Source of the DNA: Micromonospora rhizosphaerae
Lineage (GTDB): Bacteria > Actinomycetota > Actinomycetes > Mycobacteriales > Micromonosporaceae
Direction of reading: 5' to 3'
Length of the DNA: 64,000 nucleotides
NCBI RefSeq assembly: GCF_900091465.1
Contig: NZ_FMHV01000002.1
Coordinates: forward strand, 4,898,001-4,962,000
In this document: piece after piece, positions 14,750-23,383 of the stretch
Layout of the letters: each line of letters begins with the position of its first letter
Numbering within the stretch: the first letter of the stretch is position 1
The notes under the pieces: generated by a model
What the model was told of the DNA's origin: nothing
Seen by the model: the letters and a program-made list of their open reading frames with translations, nothing else
The model's database searches: none
Translations under genes and position numbers: made by a program

Positions 14750-16026
14750 GGGTCGCGACTATCAGCTTCGGCGTCAGGGTCACCTGAGCGGGCCCGGACG
14801 GCGTGCCGGCGACGACGGGTGATCAGCACCGCCCCGCCCGCCACCAGCAGCGTGCCGATCCCGAGCATCGGCGCGGTCCCGGGCCACGGTGCCGGGCCGC
14901 CCTCCGCGGTGCCGTGCAGCCCGGCGCCACCGGCGAGCGCGGACGGCGGCACCCTCGGCGACGGACTGCCGGAGGTCAGCTCGCCGGGCCGCACCAGCCG
15001 GCCCACGCTCACGTCCTTCGGCAGCGAGAAACCCCAGTCGAGCAGGGCGGCGCCCTGCTGCCACCCGCGCTGGTTGGGGGTCTCCGCCCCGAGCAGGGTC
15101 ACCACGAGCCGCCGTCCGTTGCGCTCCGCCGCCCCGACGTAGGTGTGGCGGGCGAGGTCGGTGTAGCCGGTCTTGCCGCCCAGCGCGCCGCGATACTGGT
15201 GGAGCAGCTGGTTGTCGTTCTGGATCTGGAAGGGCTTCTGGCGCAGCGCCGGCTGCCCGGGAATCTCGGCGGTCCGCGCCGAGTCGTACCGGCGGAAGGC
15301 CGGGTCGGCGAAGCAGGCCCGGCCGATCAGCGCGAGGTCGTACGCGCTGGTGAACTGCCCCGGTCCGTCCAGGCCCGACGGGGTCACCGCATGGGTCTGG
15401 AGCGCGCCGAGCCGGGTGGCCTCCTCGTTCATCGCGCGGATCCCGCCGGCCTGGCCGTCGCCGCCGCCGCCCAGCCGGGCCAGCGCGTTGGCGGCCTCGT
15501 TGCCACTCTTGAGCAGCAGTCCCAGCCAGATCGTCTCGATCCGGTAGCGGCCGCCGGCCACCAGGCCTACGGCGGAGCTGCCCGGCTCGATGGCCAGGTC
15601 CTCCGCGGTGAGCGTCACCTCCTGCTGCGGGTCCAGCCTCGGCAGCATCGTGGCGGCCAGCAGCAGCTTCTGCACGCTGGCCGGAGCGCCGTACTCGTGG
15701 GGACCGCAGCCGCCCAGCACCGTGCCGCTGTCCAGATCGGCGACCAGCCACGACGTCGCGGTCACCGCGGGCGGCGCGGGCACCGATGGCGGCACCACCA
15801 GGCCGGCGGTGGCCAGCGCGAGCCCGCCCACCGCACGGGCCGCCGGGTCGGCCGAAGGCGGCGGCTTCGGCGGCCGCAACGTCGGGGCAGGCACGTTCGG
15901 GCACGGTACCCGCGGGGCGACGGCCGGGACCGGGGCACCGGTGTGCGCGACGGCGACGGTGGGAACGGCCGCCGCCGGCAGGAGCGCGGCGGCGAGCAGC
16001 GTCGCCCGCAGGAGCGGAACTCTCAT
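14746..16026 (-). CDS. D-alanyl-D-alanine carboxypeptidase (copy 1)
   Basis: A 426-residue S11 penicillin-binding protein with signal peptide, catalytic domain and a C-terminal membrane anchor followed by RRRRHAVR. Motifs are SVQK in APASVQKLLL, SGN in LLKSGNEAANAL, and KTG in LGGKTGYTD. I chose the ATG at 16026; an upstream GTG at 16053 would add nine residues. It is closely similar along its length to the protein encoded at 21490-22749, so the two are paralogues. It is coupled to the downstream VanX-type gene by a 4-base overlap. Confidence 0.92.
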   Translation of the reverse strand: MRVPLLRATLLAAALLPAAAVPTVAVAHTGAPVPAVAPRVPCPNVPAPTLRPPKPPPSADPAARAVGGLALATAGLVVPPSVPAPPAVTATSWLVADLDSGTVLGGCGPHEYGAPASVQKLLLAATMLPRLDPQQEVTLTAEDLAIEPGSSAVGLVAGGRYRIETIWLGLLLKSGNEAANALARLGGGGDGQAGGIRAMNEEATRLGALQTHAVTPSGLDGPGQFTSAYDLALIGRACFADPAFRRYDSARTAEIPGQPALRQKPFQIQNDNQLLHQYRGALGGKTGYTDLARHTYVGAAERNGRRLVVTLLGAETPNQRGWQQGAALLDWGFSLPKDVSVGRLVRPGELTSGSPSPRVPPSALAGGAGLHGTAEGGPAPWPGTAPMLGIGTLLVAGGAVLITRRRRHAVRARSGDPDAEADSRDP

Positions 16027-16107
16027 GCTCACGCAGGGTAACGATGGCGACACGATCAGGTCGTCCGGTCATGCGATCGCGCCCGGCCGGCCGAGGCGGC
16101 CGGTAGG

Positions 16108-17475
16108 CTACTCCCCCGCCCGGCCGACCTCGAACACACCGTGGCCGCCACGCTCCGCGTCGACCATGAGATGGCTGACGAACGGGTACCGGCCGGGCTC
16201 GGGGAAGACGGTCTCCACGAAGCCGCCGGCGGCCGGTGCCAGGTCGAGCACCTGCGCCCCGCCAGGGTCCGGCGGCCGCAGCTGCCATTGCCCTTCCCGG
16301 TAGAGCGTGTCGAACTGGGCGCCGACGACGTGGAACGCGCTGTCCCTGTTCGGCCCGGCGTCGAGCACCCACACCCGGACCCGCTCTCCCGCGCGGGCGG
16401 TGAGCGGGCGGTGATCGTACTGGGCGACGTAGCCGTTGAAGAGGACGCCGTCGGGTCGCTCGGCCTGCATCTTCGCCAGGTCGCCGGGCTCACCGACGGG
16501 GCCTAGGTAGAGCTCGGACTGCACGAGGACGTACTCCCGGTCGACCGGGGCGAGGTCTGGCGGGTCGATGATGACTGCGCCGTACATGCCGTTGCCGATG
16601 TGGTGCAGCATCGGCATGGTCGAGCAGTGGTACATCCAGATCCCCGCCTTGGCGGCCGTGAACCGGTAGGTCAGCCGCTGGCCGGGGTCGATCGGTCGCA
16701 TGACCGCGTCGGGCGCGAGCGCGCCGGCGTGGAAGTCGACACCGTGGTCCATGCTGCCCTCGTTGACGAGGGTGACCTCGAACGTGTCGCCGATCCGGCC
16801 GCGCAGCACCGGTCCGGGCACCATGCCGTTGAAGGTCCACATCTTCTGGCGGACGCCGGGGGCCACCTCGCGCACGACCTCCCGCGCCCGCAGTTCCACT
16901 CTGTGCAGCCGGCTGGGCGGGGTCGGCGGCGCGGTGGCGTCCCGGGCGGTGAAGGCGGGCCCCGGGTCGGCCATCGGGTCGACGCGCATCGCACTCTGCG
17001 TCGGGTCGGCCGCGTGGTCGTGGCTGGCGGCCGGGGCACCCGTCGCGCTGATGCTCAGCGTCATCCCGGCCTGTCGGTGACCGGGCAGCGAGCACCAGCC
17101 GGCCAAGGCTGCGCCGATGACGCCCGCGTCGAGCCGGGCACTGCCGCCGCGGCTCACCGGCGGCGTTCGAACACCGCTCGCCAGGACGAGGTCGTGCCGT
17201 CGGTCGTCGCGGTTGGTCAGTTCGATGACCAGGCGGTCGCCGCGCGGCACGGTGATCCGGGCAGGGTGGAACCGCATTCCCTCCGCCACGACAGCGACGG
17301 TGGTGGTGTGCCCGGTCGCCGGCACCTGACCGTTGGCGGGCACGGCGCTGGGCGCCGCCACGCCGGTGACGCGCTGCGCGGCGACCCCGACGAGGACGGC
17401 CAGCAGGACCAGGGCGAGGCCGGCAGCGAAGCCGCCGAGCGGGCGGACGGGGGTGTGGCCGGTGGACGGGTTCAC
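16108..17475 (-). CDS. nirK: Copper-containing nitrite reductase with extra N-terminal cupredoxin
   Basis: A 455-residue three-domain multicopper protein that reduces nitrite to NO. After an N-terminal membrane segment, a cupredoxin domain carries a complete type-1 copper site (His94, Cys128 and His133 in WCSLPGH, Met138). The two-domain NirK core follows, with His244, His249, His283, Cys284, His292 and Met297 as copper ligands, and FHVVG supplying the likely third type-2 His. The extra cupredoxin may act as a built-in electron donor (inference). The GTG start overlaps the upstream stop (GTGA). It is the last gene of a four-gene coupled operon. Confidence 0.9.
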   Translation of the reverse strand: MNPSTGHTPVRPLGGFAAGLALVLLAVLVGVAAQRVTGVAAPSAVPANGQVPATGHTTTVAVVAEGMRFHPARITVPRGDRLVIELTNRDDRRHDLVLASGVRTPPVSRGGSARLDAGVIGAALAGWCSLPGHRQAGMTLSISATGAPAASHDHAADPTQSAMRVDPMADPGPAFTARDATAPPTPPSRLHRVELRAREVVREVAPGVRQKMWTFNGMVPGPVLRGRIGDTFEVTLVNEGSMDHGVDFHAGALAPDAVMRPIDPGQRLTYRFTAAKAGIWMYHCSTMPMLHHIGNGMYGAVIIDPPDLAPVDREYVLVQSELYLGPVGEPGDLAKMQAERPDGVLFNGYVAQYDHRPLTARAGERVRVWVLDAGPNRDSAFHVVGAQFDTLYREGQWQLRPPDPGGAQVLDLAPAAGGFVETVFPEPGRYPFVSHLMVDAERGGHGVFEVGRAGE

Positions 17476-18701
17476 GATTGTCTCCGGGCGGTGAGCAGGA
17501 CCCGGACGGCCGGCACGAGGAACTGCACCAGCGCGGCGAGGACCAGCAGTGAGGTGGTGATGCGGACGAACGGCGGGGTCGGGAGGGCGAACACCGCCAG
17601 GGCGGCGTTGGTCATCGCGAGCCGCTGCGGCCAGTGCCGGTCGAGCAGGGCGGTACGCCGGCGCACCTCGGCCGGGCCGCCGCCGAGCACCACCGGCAGC
17701 AGGTAGCTCAGCGAGCCGAGCAGGATCTGGCCGACGAAGCCGACCAGCAGGGGGACGAGCACCGCGCCGAACCGCTCGGCGGCCGGGTCCGGCGCGGCGC
17801 TGCCCAGCAGCGTCCAGGCGTCGAGCGCGAGGGCGACGAGGAGCCATCCGGCGGCGGCCGCGATCGACCAGCCGGCGAAGGAGCCCGGTGGCCGGCCGCG
17901 AGCAGCGGCGAACGCGGGTCGCAGGGCGGTCAGCGCGCCGAGGACGACCAGGACCAGGCCGGCGCCGATCACCGTACGCCACCAGGCGAGCAGACCGGTG
18001 CCGAGCAGGACGAGGCCGGTCACCACGAGGGGCAGGGCCGCCGTCGCGGCGCGGACCGCGTCCTCGGCCATCCGGGTACGCAGCACGGTCGGCCAGAGGG
18101 TCAGCAGCGTACCGAGGACGGTCAGGGTCACCCAGCCGAGCAGGTTGACGTGCGCGTGGAACAGCAGCAGCCGCGGCCGGGCGGGCTCGTCGACCACCAG
18201 CATCGCGGCGCCGACCGGGATGCCGACCAGCAGGGCGATCGCCGCGGCGAGGTAGTAGCGGACCGTGACCGCGAACCGGGTCGGCAGCGCGGCGTGCAGC
18301 CGAGCCGCCAGCCAGGCGAGGTGCGCGGCGACTGCGGCGAAGACGACGACGGCTCCGGCCACCCCGATCCAGGGGCGGTCCGCGGCGCCGCCGACCAGCA
18401 CGGCCAGCACGCCGGTGTTCAGCGTGAGGAGGCGTACGGTCTCGGCGCGCCGACTGTTCCGCGCCGGGGCCCGGAGCACCGCGACGGTGAAGTGCGCGCT
18501 CCAGATCAGGATGGCGTTCGTCGCCGCGCCGAGCAGGAAGAGGTGGATCGCCAGCCAGCGCCACGACGGCACGAAGGGGTGGCCGAAGCCCAGGGCGACG
18601 AGCCCAAGCAGGTACGCCGTCGGCAGCGCCGCCACCCGTCGATGCCAGCCGGCCCGGCCGGTCGCCACCGGCCCGGCGGGCCGGGTCTCCGTGCCGGCCA
18701 T
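17472..18701 (-). CDS. Polytopic membrane protein, NnrS-like, nirK operon
   Basis: A 409-residue protein with about twelve hydrophobic helices and several intramembrane His residues (for example IWSAHFTVAVL and LLLFHAHVNLLGW), suggesting haem or metal binding as in NnrS-type proteins of denitrification. Its start overlaps the previous stop, and its stop overlaps the nirK start. By position it probably helps NO handling or electron transfer to NirK. The family assignment is tentative because the typical NnrS signature is weak. Confidence 0.65.
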   Translation of the reverse strand: MAGTETRPAGPVATGRAGWHRRVAALPTAYLLGLVALGFGHPFVPSWRWLAIHLFLLGAATNAILIWSAHFTVAVLRAPARNSRRAETVRLLTLNTGVLAVLVGGAADRPWIGVAGAVVVFAAVAAHLAWLAARLHAALPTRFAVTVRYYLAAAIALLVGIPVGAAMLVVDEPARPRLLLFHAHVNLLGWVTLTVLGTLLTLWPTVLRTRMAEDAVRAATAALPLVVTGLVLLGTGLLAWWRTVIGAGLVLVVLGALTALRPAFAAARGRPPGSFAGWSIAAAAGWLLVALALDAWTLLGSAAPDPAAERFGAVLVPLLVGFVGQILLGSLSYLLPVVLGGGPAEVRRRTALLDRHWPQRLAMTNAALAVFALPTPPFVRITTSLLVLAALVQFLVPAVRVLLTARRQS

Positions 18702-19831
18702 CACCGCACCGCCACCGCTGGAGGCGCGGGAGCCGAGGGCCGCGCCGCGCTGGGCAGCCGGCGGACGGAGAGGGCGATGGCGCAGCCGAGGAAGCCGAGT
18801 ACGGCCGCCACGTTGGCCACCCCGGCCCACCGCCACACCGATTCGACGCCGAGGCCGTCCCCCACCGCGACGCGCAGCAGCAACGAGCCGTGCAGCAGGG
18901 CCAGCGGCGCGTAGAGCACCGGCCGGTAGGGCAGCGGGCGGCGGAGCACCGCCGGCAGGATCACCGGGGCGTGCACGAAGATCATCGACATGGTGAAGCC
19001 GAGGAAGACCGCGTGCAGGGTGGCGTCGTAGCGGGCTCCGGCTGCGGTGGCTCCGACACCGGCCCAGAGCAGGCCGGCCAGGCCGAGCCACGCGTAGCCG
19101 GCGAGGAGCCCGAGGGCGACGTAGCGGGGCAGGCCGCGGCCCCGGACGGTGCGACGCGCCACGTCGGAGACGGACAGCCAGGCGGTCACCGCCAGCAGGC
19201 TCACGCCGAACAGGTGCCCGCCGGGGCCGGTCCAGAGCAGGGTGGCGGTGGCCCCGACCGTGAGGGCGGCCAGCGCCGCCAGGCACCAGCGCGGTCCGGC
19301 CGGTGCCAGCGCCACGTGGGCGAGTTCGAGACGTTCCCCGAGGATCGTGGCCACGACGAAGGTGACGAGCCACGGCACCGCCTCGGCCAGCGGGAAGCCG
19401 GCCAGCCAGAGCAGCGTGGCCGCGTACCAGCCGAAAGCTCCCGTGGCCTGGGCGAGCAGGGCGACGCCCGGTTGCCGGCGCCAGAGCGCCCGGTAGATCC
19501 CGAGCAGGCCGACCGCGGCGGTCATCAGCATGATCTTGGCCGCCAGGCTTTCGCCGGTGAGCACCAGCAGCAGCGCGCCGATTCCGGAACAGGCCGGCGC
19601 GAGCAGGGCCCACCGGGCACCGAGGGCCACTGCGCGTTCCAGCCCGATCAGAGTGCCGACGAAGCCGAACACCATCAGTGGCCCGTGCACCTCCTCCAGC
19701 GGTCGCCGGGGTGCCGGGACCGGCACGCCGAGCAGCAGCAGGGCCGCGTACAGGCCGGTGAGCAGCGCGAACGCGCCAGCGGCCAGGACGGGTGAACGCC
19801 AGCTCACCGGTACCGGCCGGGGCCGGGTCAT
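18701..19831 (-). CDS. Polytopic membrane protein, NnrS-like, nirK operon
   Basis: A 376-residue integral membrane protein with about twelve segments. The His/Glu-containing helices EEVHGPLMVFGFVGTLIGLERAVALG and LHAVFLGFTMSMIFVHAPVILP resemble the haem-copper NnrS family induced by NO. The ATG at 19831 overlaps the stop of the regulator gene (ATGA). It lies in a coupled operon: regulator, this gene, a second membrane protein, then nirK. Confidence 0.7.
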   Translation of the reverse strand: MTRPRPVPVSWRSPVLAAGAFALLTGLYAALLLLGVPVPAPRRPLEEVHGPLMVFGFVGTLIGLERAVALGARWALLAPACSGIGALLLVLTGESLAAKIMLMTAAVGLLGIYRALWRRQPGVALLAQATGAFGWYAATLLWLAGFPLAEAVPWLVTFVVATILGERLELAHVALAPAGPRWCLAALAALTVGATATLLWTGPGGHLFGVSLLAVTAWLSVSDVARRTVRGRGLPRYVALGLLAGYAWLGLAGLLWAGVGATAAGARYDATLHAVFLGFTMSMIFVHAPVILPAVLRRPLPYRPVLYAPLALLHGSLLLRVAVGDGLGVESVWRWAGVANVAAVLGFLGCAIALSVRRLPSAARPSAPAPPAVAVR

Positions 19832-20553
19832 GCCGGGCCGTCCCCGGACACGGTCCTGGTCAGGCCGAGTCGGACCACGCAGGCGGTGGGCGCGCCGAAG
19901 GGTTCGAGCACGGCGGTCGCGTCCGGCGCTCCGCCGCGTTCCAGCGCGCCGCGGATCACGCCGGCGTGCAGCCCGCACATCGCGTCCGGGTTGCGGCCCA
20001 CGAGGTCAAGGAACGGGCAGGTGTGCAGGTGCACCTCGGCCGTGCCGCCGTCGTCGGCGCCGGTCTCGGACAGCCGCGGGGTGAACCCGAGACCGTCCAG
20101 GACGTTCAGCACCGTGCCGACGGGACCGGCGTCCTGGTCGGTCGCCGCCGCGAGGTGCCGGCCCCAGTCCTCGCCGACCCGGCCCGCCGCGGCCCGGGTG
20201 TCGCCGTCGGCGCGGGCGAGGTGGTCCAGCAAGGCGGCCGCGAGCGAGCGGTACGGGGCGGGGGCCGGCGCCGGATCGTCGTGCCCGGTGGCCCGGTAGC
20301 GCCACGCGGGGCGCCCGGGCTGGCCGCCGCCGGCCCTCGCCTTCACCAGCAGCCCCGCCTCGACCAGCCGGTCCAGGTGGGTGCGGGTGGTGGAGAGGTG
20401 CTGGCCGGTGCGCTCGGCGACCTCGGCGGCGGTCATGCCGCCATCGGCGTCGCGCACCAGCTTGAGGATGGTCACCCGGCTGGCCGTGCCGAGCGCTCGG
20501 TGGCGGGGGGTGTCGATGGTCCCGCCGGAAGGCCCTGTTCTCGGGGTTTCCAC
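19828..20553 (-). CDS. SufR-like HTH regulator with cysteine-rich C-terminus
   Basis: A regulator of about 241 residues. An N-terminal winged helix (TAAEVAERTGQHLSTTRTHLDRLVEAGLL) is followed by a C-terminal domain with conserved cysteines in HTCPFLDLVGRN, DAMCGLH and TACVV. These match the iron-sulphur ligand pattern of SufR-type ArsR-family sensors. An Fe-S cluster sensing NO or redox state would suit control of the nirK operon it heads (inference). I placed the start at GTG 20553; an ATG at 20583 would add ten unlikely residues. Confidence 0.78.
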   Translation of the reverse strand: METPRTGPSGGTIDTPRHRALGTASRVTILKLVRDADGGMTAAEVAERTGQHLSTTRTHLDRLVEAGLLVKARAGGGQPGRPAWRYRATGHDDPAPAPAPYRSLAAALLDHLARADGDTRAAAGRVGEDWGRHLAAATDQDAGPVGTVLNVLDGLGFTPRLSETGADDGGTAEVHLHTCPFLDLVGRNPDAMCGLHAGVIRGALERGGAPDATAVLEPFGAPTACVVRLGLTRTVSGDGPA

Positions 20554-20559
20554 GATGGT

Positions 20560-20567
20560 TAACGTTA
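20560..20567. promoter_or_regulatory. Palindrome in the nir/hemerythrin divergent promoter region
   Basis: TAACGTTA is a perfect 8-bp palindrome in an AT-rich patch between the divergent SufR-like regulator and the hemerythrin gene. It could be a -10 region or the core of an operator serving both directions. No longer dyad is visible. Confidence 0.35.
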
Positions 20568-20602
20568 CAACGCCGAACGGCATCAAAACTCAGGAGGGCT
20601 CC

Positions 20603-21394
20603 ATGTCACAGCCGGACCGCGCCGCCGACCGTCGCGCCGCGCAGGCCGTCGTACGGCACCACGCCGAACTGGCCGCCACCCTCGACTCGCACACCGGGCG
20701 CCTGTTGGCGGCGGCCGACCGCGGTGCCGAGACCGAGACGCTGCGCCACCGGGACGAGCTGGCCCGCTGGCTGCACGACGAACTGCTGCCGCACGCGCAG
20801 GCCGAGGAGGCCGCGATGTACCCGGCCGCCGCGGCGCTCGACCGGGGCAAGCTGCTGGTGGACGGCATGCTCCGCGAGCACGCAGCCATCCTCGGGCTGG
20901 TCTCGGAGCTGGGGAAGGCGAGCGGTCCGGCACGGGCCGCCGCTGCCGCCCGAGCCCTCGCCGCCCTGTTCGCCGTCCACCTCGACAAGGAGAACCGCCT
21001 GATCGTGCCGCTGCTGGCCGACGCCGACAAGGTGTCGCTGGCCGGGCTCCTAACGGGCATGCACAAGCTGATCGGGGCCGAGGAGAGCGGCGGTACGGGC
21101 GGATGCGGCGGCGCCTGCGCGTGCGGCGGAGACGCCCCGCCCACCGGCGCGGAGGCGGCCGTGCTGAGCATCGACCCGCGGCTGGACGTCCGAGACGTAC
21201 CCCACGCCCGGGTGCTCGCGGCCCTGGACGCGCTGCCGGCCGACGGCGCGCTGGTCCTGGTCGCCCCGCACGCTCCCCGCCCGCTGCTCGCGGAGATCGA
21301 CCGGCGGTACGGCGCCGGGATGACCACGGAATGGCTGCAGGACGGCCCGGACGTGTGGCAGATCCGGCTGCAGCGCGTCCCGGCCCGGGCCTGA
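20603..21394 (+). CDS. Hemerythrin HHE / DUF2249 protein
   Basis: A 263-residue soluble protein. The N-terminal half is a hemerythrin-like four-helix bundle with di-iron ligand residues (VVRHHAELAA, LLPHAQAEEAAMYP, LREHAAILG, FAVHLDKENRLIVPLL). A Gly/Cys-rich linker (GGCGGACACGGD) joins it to a C-terminal DUF2249 domain (DVRDVPHARVLAALDALPADGALVLVAPHAPRPLL). Such proteins are linked to NO or oxygen handling and Fe-S repair. The ribosome binding site is AGGAGG, 6 bases upstream of the ATG. It is divergent from the nirK operon and probably co-regulated with it. Confidence 0.85.
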   Translation: MSQPDRAADRRAAQAVVRHHAELAATLDSHTGRLLAAADRGAETETLRHRDELARWLHDELLPHAQAEEAAMYPAAAALDRGKLLVDGMLREHAAILGLVSELGKASGPARAAAAARALAALFAVHLDKENRLIVPLLADADKVSLAGLLTGMHKLIGAEESGGTGGCGGACACGGDAPPTGAEAAVLSIDPRLDVRDVPHARVLAALDALPADGALVLVAPHAPRPLLAEIDRRYGAGMTTEWLQDGPDVWQIRLQRVPARA

Positions 21395-21489
21395 CCGACC
21401 ACCGCGCACAGTCCGGGTGGCGTCACCGCCGTCCGACCCGGTGCCGCCGGGACCAGGCGGGCTGACAGCGGGACCGCCGTGGTCGAGGG

Positions 21490-22749
21490 CTAGGCGCGGC
21501 GTCGGCCGACGGGGCGGCGGCGCCGCGCCATCAGCAGCGTCACGACCACCCCGACCACCGCGGCGGCGCCGCCGGCGACCGGCAGAATGACCCGCCAGTC
21601 TCCCTCGGCCATGCGGCGGCCGGCCGTCACGACGGGCCCCTGCCATGGGGGTGGCGTGGCCGGCGCGCCCGGGGAACCGCTCGGGGCCGCCTCCGCCGCC
21701 GCGTCCAGCTCCCCCGGCTCGACCAGCCGGCCGACCGAGGCGTCCCGGGGCAGGGAGAACCCCCAGTCGAGCAGCTCGGCGCCCTGCTGCCAACCGCGCA
21801 ACGGGCGGGCCTCCGCGCCGAGCAGGGTCACCACCAGCCGCCGCCCGTTGCGCTCGGCGGCGCCGACGTAGGTGTGCCGGGCCAGTTCGGTGAAGCCGGT
21901 CTTGCCGCCGAGCGCGCCCCGGTACCGGTAGATCAGCTGGTTCTCGTTCTGGATCTGGAATCCGCCCTTCTTCAGGGCGGGCTGGGCCGGGATCTGGGTG
22001 CGCTCGGTGAGCGCGTACCGGCGGAACAGCGGATTGGCGAAGCAGGCCCGGGCGATCAGCGCCAGGTCGTAGGCGCTGGTGAACTGCCCCTTGCCGTCCA
22101 GCCCGGAGGGCGTCACCGCGTGGGTCTGCCGGGCACCGAGCCGGTGGGCCTCCTCGTTCATCGCGCGCACCCCGCCGGCCACCAGGTCGGGGCCGCCGCC
22201 GAGCCGGGCCAGCACGTTGGCCGCCTCGTTGCCGGAGTTCAGCAGCAGCCCGAGCCAGACCGTCTCCACCGGGTAGCGGCCGCCGACGAGCAGGCCGACG
22301 GCGGAGCTGCCCGGGGCGATCTTCAGGTCGCTCCGGGTCACGGTGACCGCCTGCTTCGGGTCCAGCTTCGGCAGCATCGTGGCCGCCAACAGCAGCTTCT
22401 GGGTGCTGGCCGGGGTGCCGTACTCGTGCGGGCCGCAGGCCCCCAGCACCGCGCCGCTGTCCAGGTCGGCGACCAGCCACGACGTCGCGGTGACCGCAGG
22501 CGGCGCCGGCGCGCCGGCCGGCGCGACCAGTCCCGGCGTGTCGAGCTGCTCCCCGCCGACGACCCGGTCCTCCGGCACGGGCGGCGGCGGCACCGGTCGG
22601 GGCGGTCGGGACACCTTCGGCGCCGCCGCCTTCGGACACGGCAGCGGCGCGGCGGCGGCCCGCGCGGGCGGTGCGGCCTGCACCGGGGCGGACACCCCGG
22701 CGCTCACGAGTACGGCGGCGGTGGCGGCGGCCAGGACCCTCGCTCTCAT
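21490..22749 (-). CDS. D-alanyl-D-alanine carboxypeptidase (copy 2)
   Basis: A 419-residue S11 penicillin-binding protein paralogous to the one at 14746-16026. It has the same order of signal peptide, Pro-rich linker, catalytic domain (STQK, SGN in LLNSGNEAAN, KTG in LGGKTGFTE) and a C-terminal anchor ending MARRRRPVGRRRA. The ATG at 22749 gives a clean signal peptide; the upstream extension of the open frame does not look coding. The two copies flank the denitrification module. Confidence 0.92.
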   Translation of the reverse strand: MRARVLAAATAAVLVSAGVSAPVQAAPPARAAAAPLPCPKAAAPKVSRPPRPVPPPPVPEDRVVGGEQLDTPGLVAPAGAPAPPAVTATSWLVADLDSGAVLGACGPHEYGTPASTQKLLLAATMLPKLDPKQAVTVTRSDLKIAPGSSAVGLLVGGRYPVETVWLGLLLNSGNEAANVLARLGGGPDLVAGGVRAMNEEAHRLGARQTHAVTPSGLDGKGQFTSAYDLALIARACFANPLFRRYALTERTQIPAQPALKKGGFQIQNENQLIYRYRGALGGKTGFTELARHTYVGAAERNGRRLVVTLLGAEARPLRGWQQGAELLDWGFSLPRDASVGRLVEPGELDAAAEAAPSGSPGAPATPPPWQGPVVTAGRRMAEGDWRVILPVAGGAAAVVGVVVTLLMARRRRPVGRRRA

Positions 22750-22917
22750 GACCAGGGAGACTATCCGCAAGATCGAATCATGCCGGGACCGGTTCCCTTG
22801 CTGACGGCCCGCGACCATTCGGGTCCGCAGGGTCACCGGCAGTCTTCGCTACGAGGTCCCAGCGGTCGGTCGCCCGCAGCCAGGCGTCGCGCGCGATGAG
22901 GGTACGGCGGCGACCCG

Positions 22918-23331
22918 TCAGCCGATCCGCCGCAGCCAGCGCCGCTGCCAGGGCGTCTCCACCGCCCGCGGGTGATGGCGGGCGCGTACCCAGTCCACCG
23001 CCCGGTCGGCCGGCAGCCCGTCGAGGACAGCCAGGGCGGCGAGCGCCGTGCCGGTTCGGCCGACGCCGCCGCGGCAGGCCACCTCCACCCGTTCCCCGGC
23101 GTACGCCCGGCGCAGCGCCTCCCGGAGCGCGTCCACGGCGTCGGCACGGTCGAGCGGCACCCAGAAGTCGGGCCAGCGGATCCGCCGGTGCGGCCAGGCC
23201 GGCGGCGGCGCGGGGGCCAGCAGCAGGGCGAAGTCGGCGGGTGAGGCCGCGGCGGCGACCCGGCGGCCGCGCACCTCGGCGCCACCGGGCAGCAGCACCA
23301 GACCGGTCCGGTCCGCCCAGGGCTCCCCCAC
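22918..23331 (-). CDS. Dual-specificity/tyrosine phosphatase-like protein
   Basis: A small phosphatase of about 137 residues with the P-loop CRGGVGRTGTA (C-x5-R) and an upstream region (FWVPLDRADAVDAL) that may carry the general acid. I placed the start at GTG 23331, because an overlapping ATG is in another frame. No signal peptide. It lies just downstream of a glycosyltransferase and a tyrosine autokinase gene, so it might dephosphorylate the autokinase, although classical Wzb partners are a different phosphatase fold. Confidence 0.75.
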   Translation of the reverse strand: MGEPWADRTGLVLLPGGAEVRGRRVAAAASPADFALLLAPAPPPAWPHRRIRWPDFWVPLDRADAVDALREALRRAYAGERVEVACRGGVGRTGTALAALAVLDGLPADRAVDWVRARHHPRAVETPWQRRWLRRIG

Positions 23332-23383
23332 CCGGCCATTGTGACCGCTCCGCGGTCGCGCGGCGCAGAGGTATCGAGGGCTG

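Noticed and set aside
13841..16026. Vancomycin-resistance cluster suggested by the VanX-type gene
   Set aside because: No vanH/vanA or vanRS genes, and the VanX-like protein is a lipoprotein.
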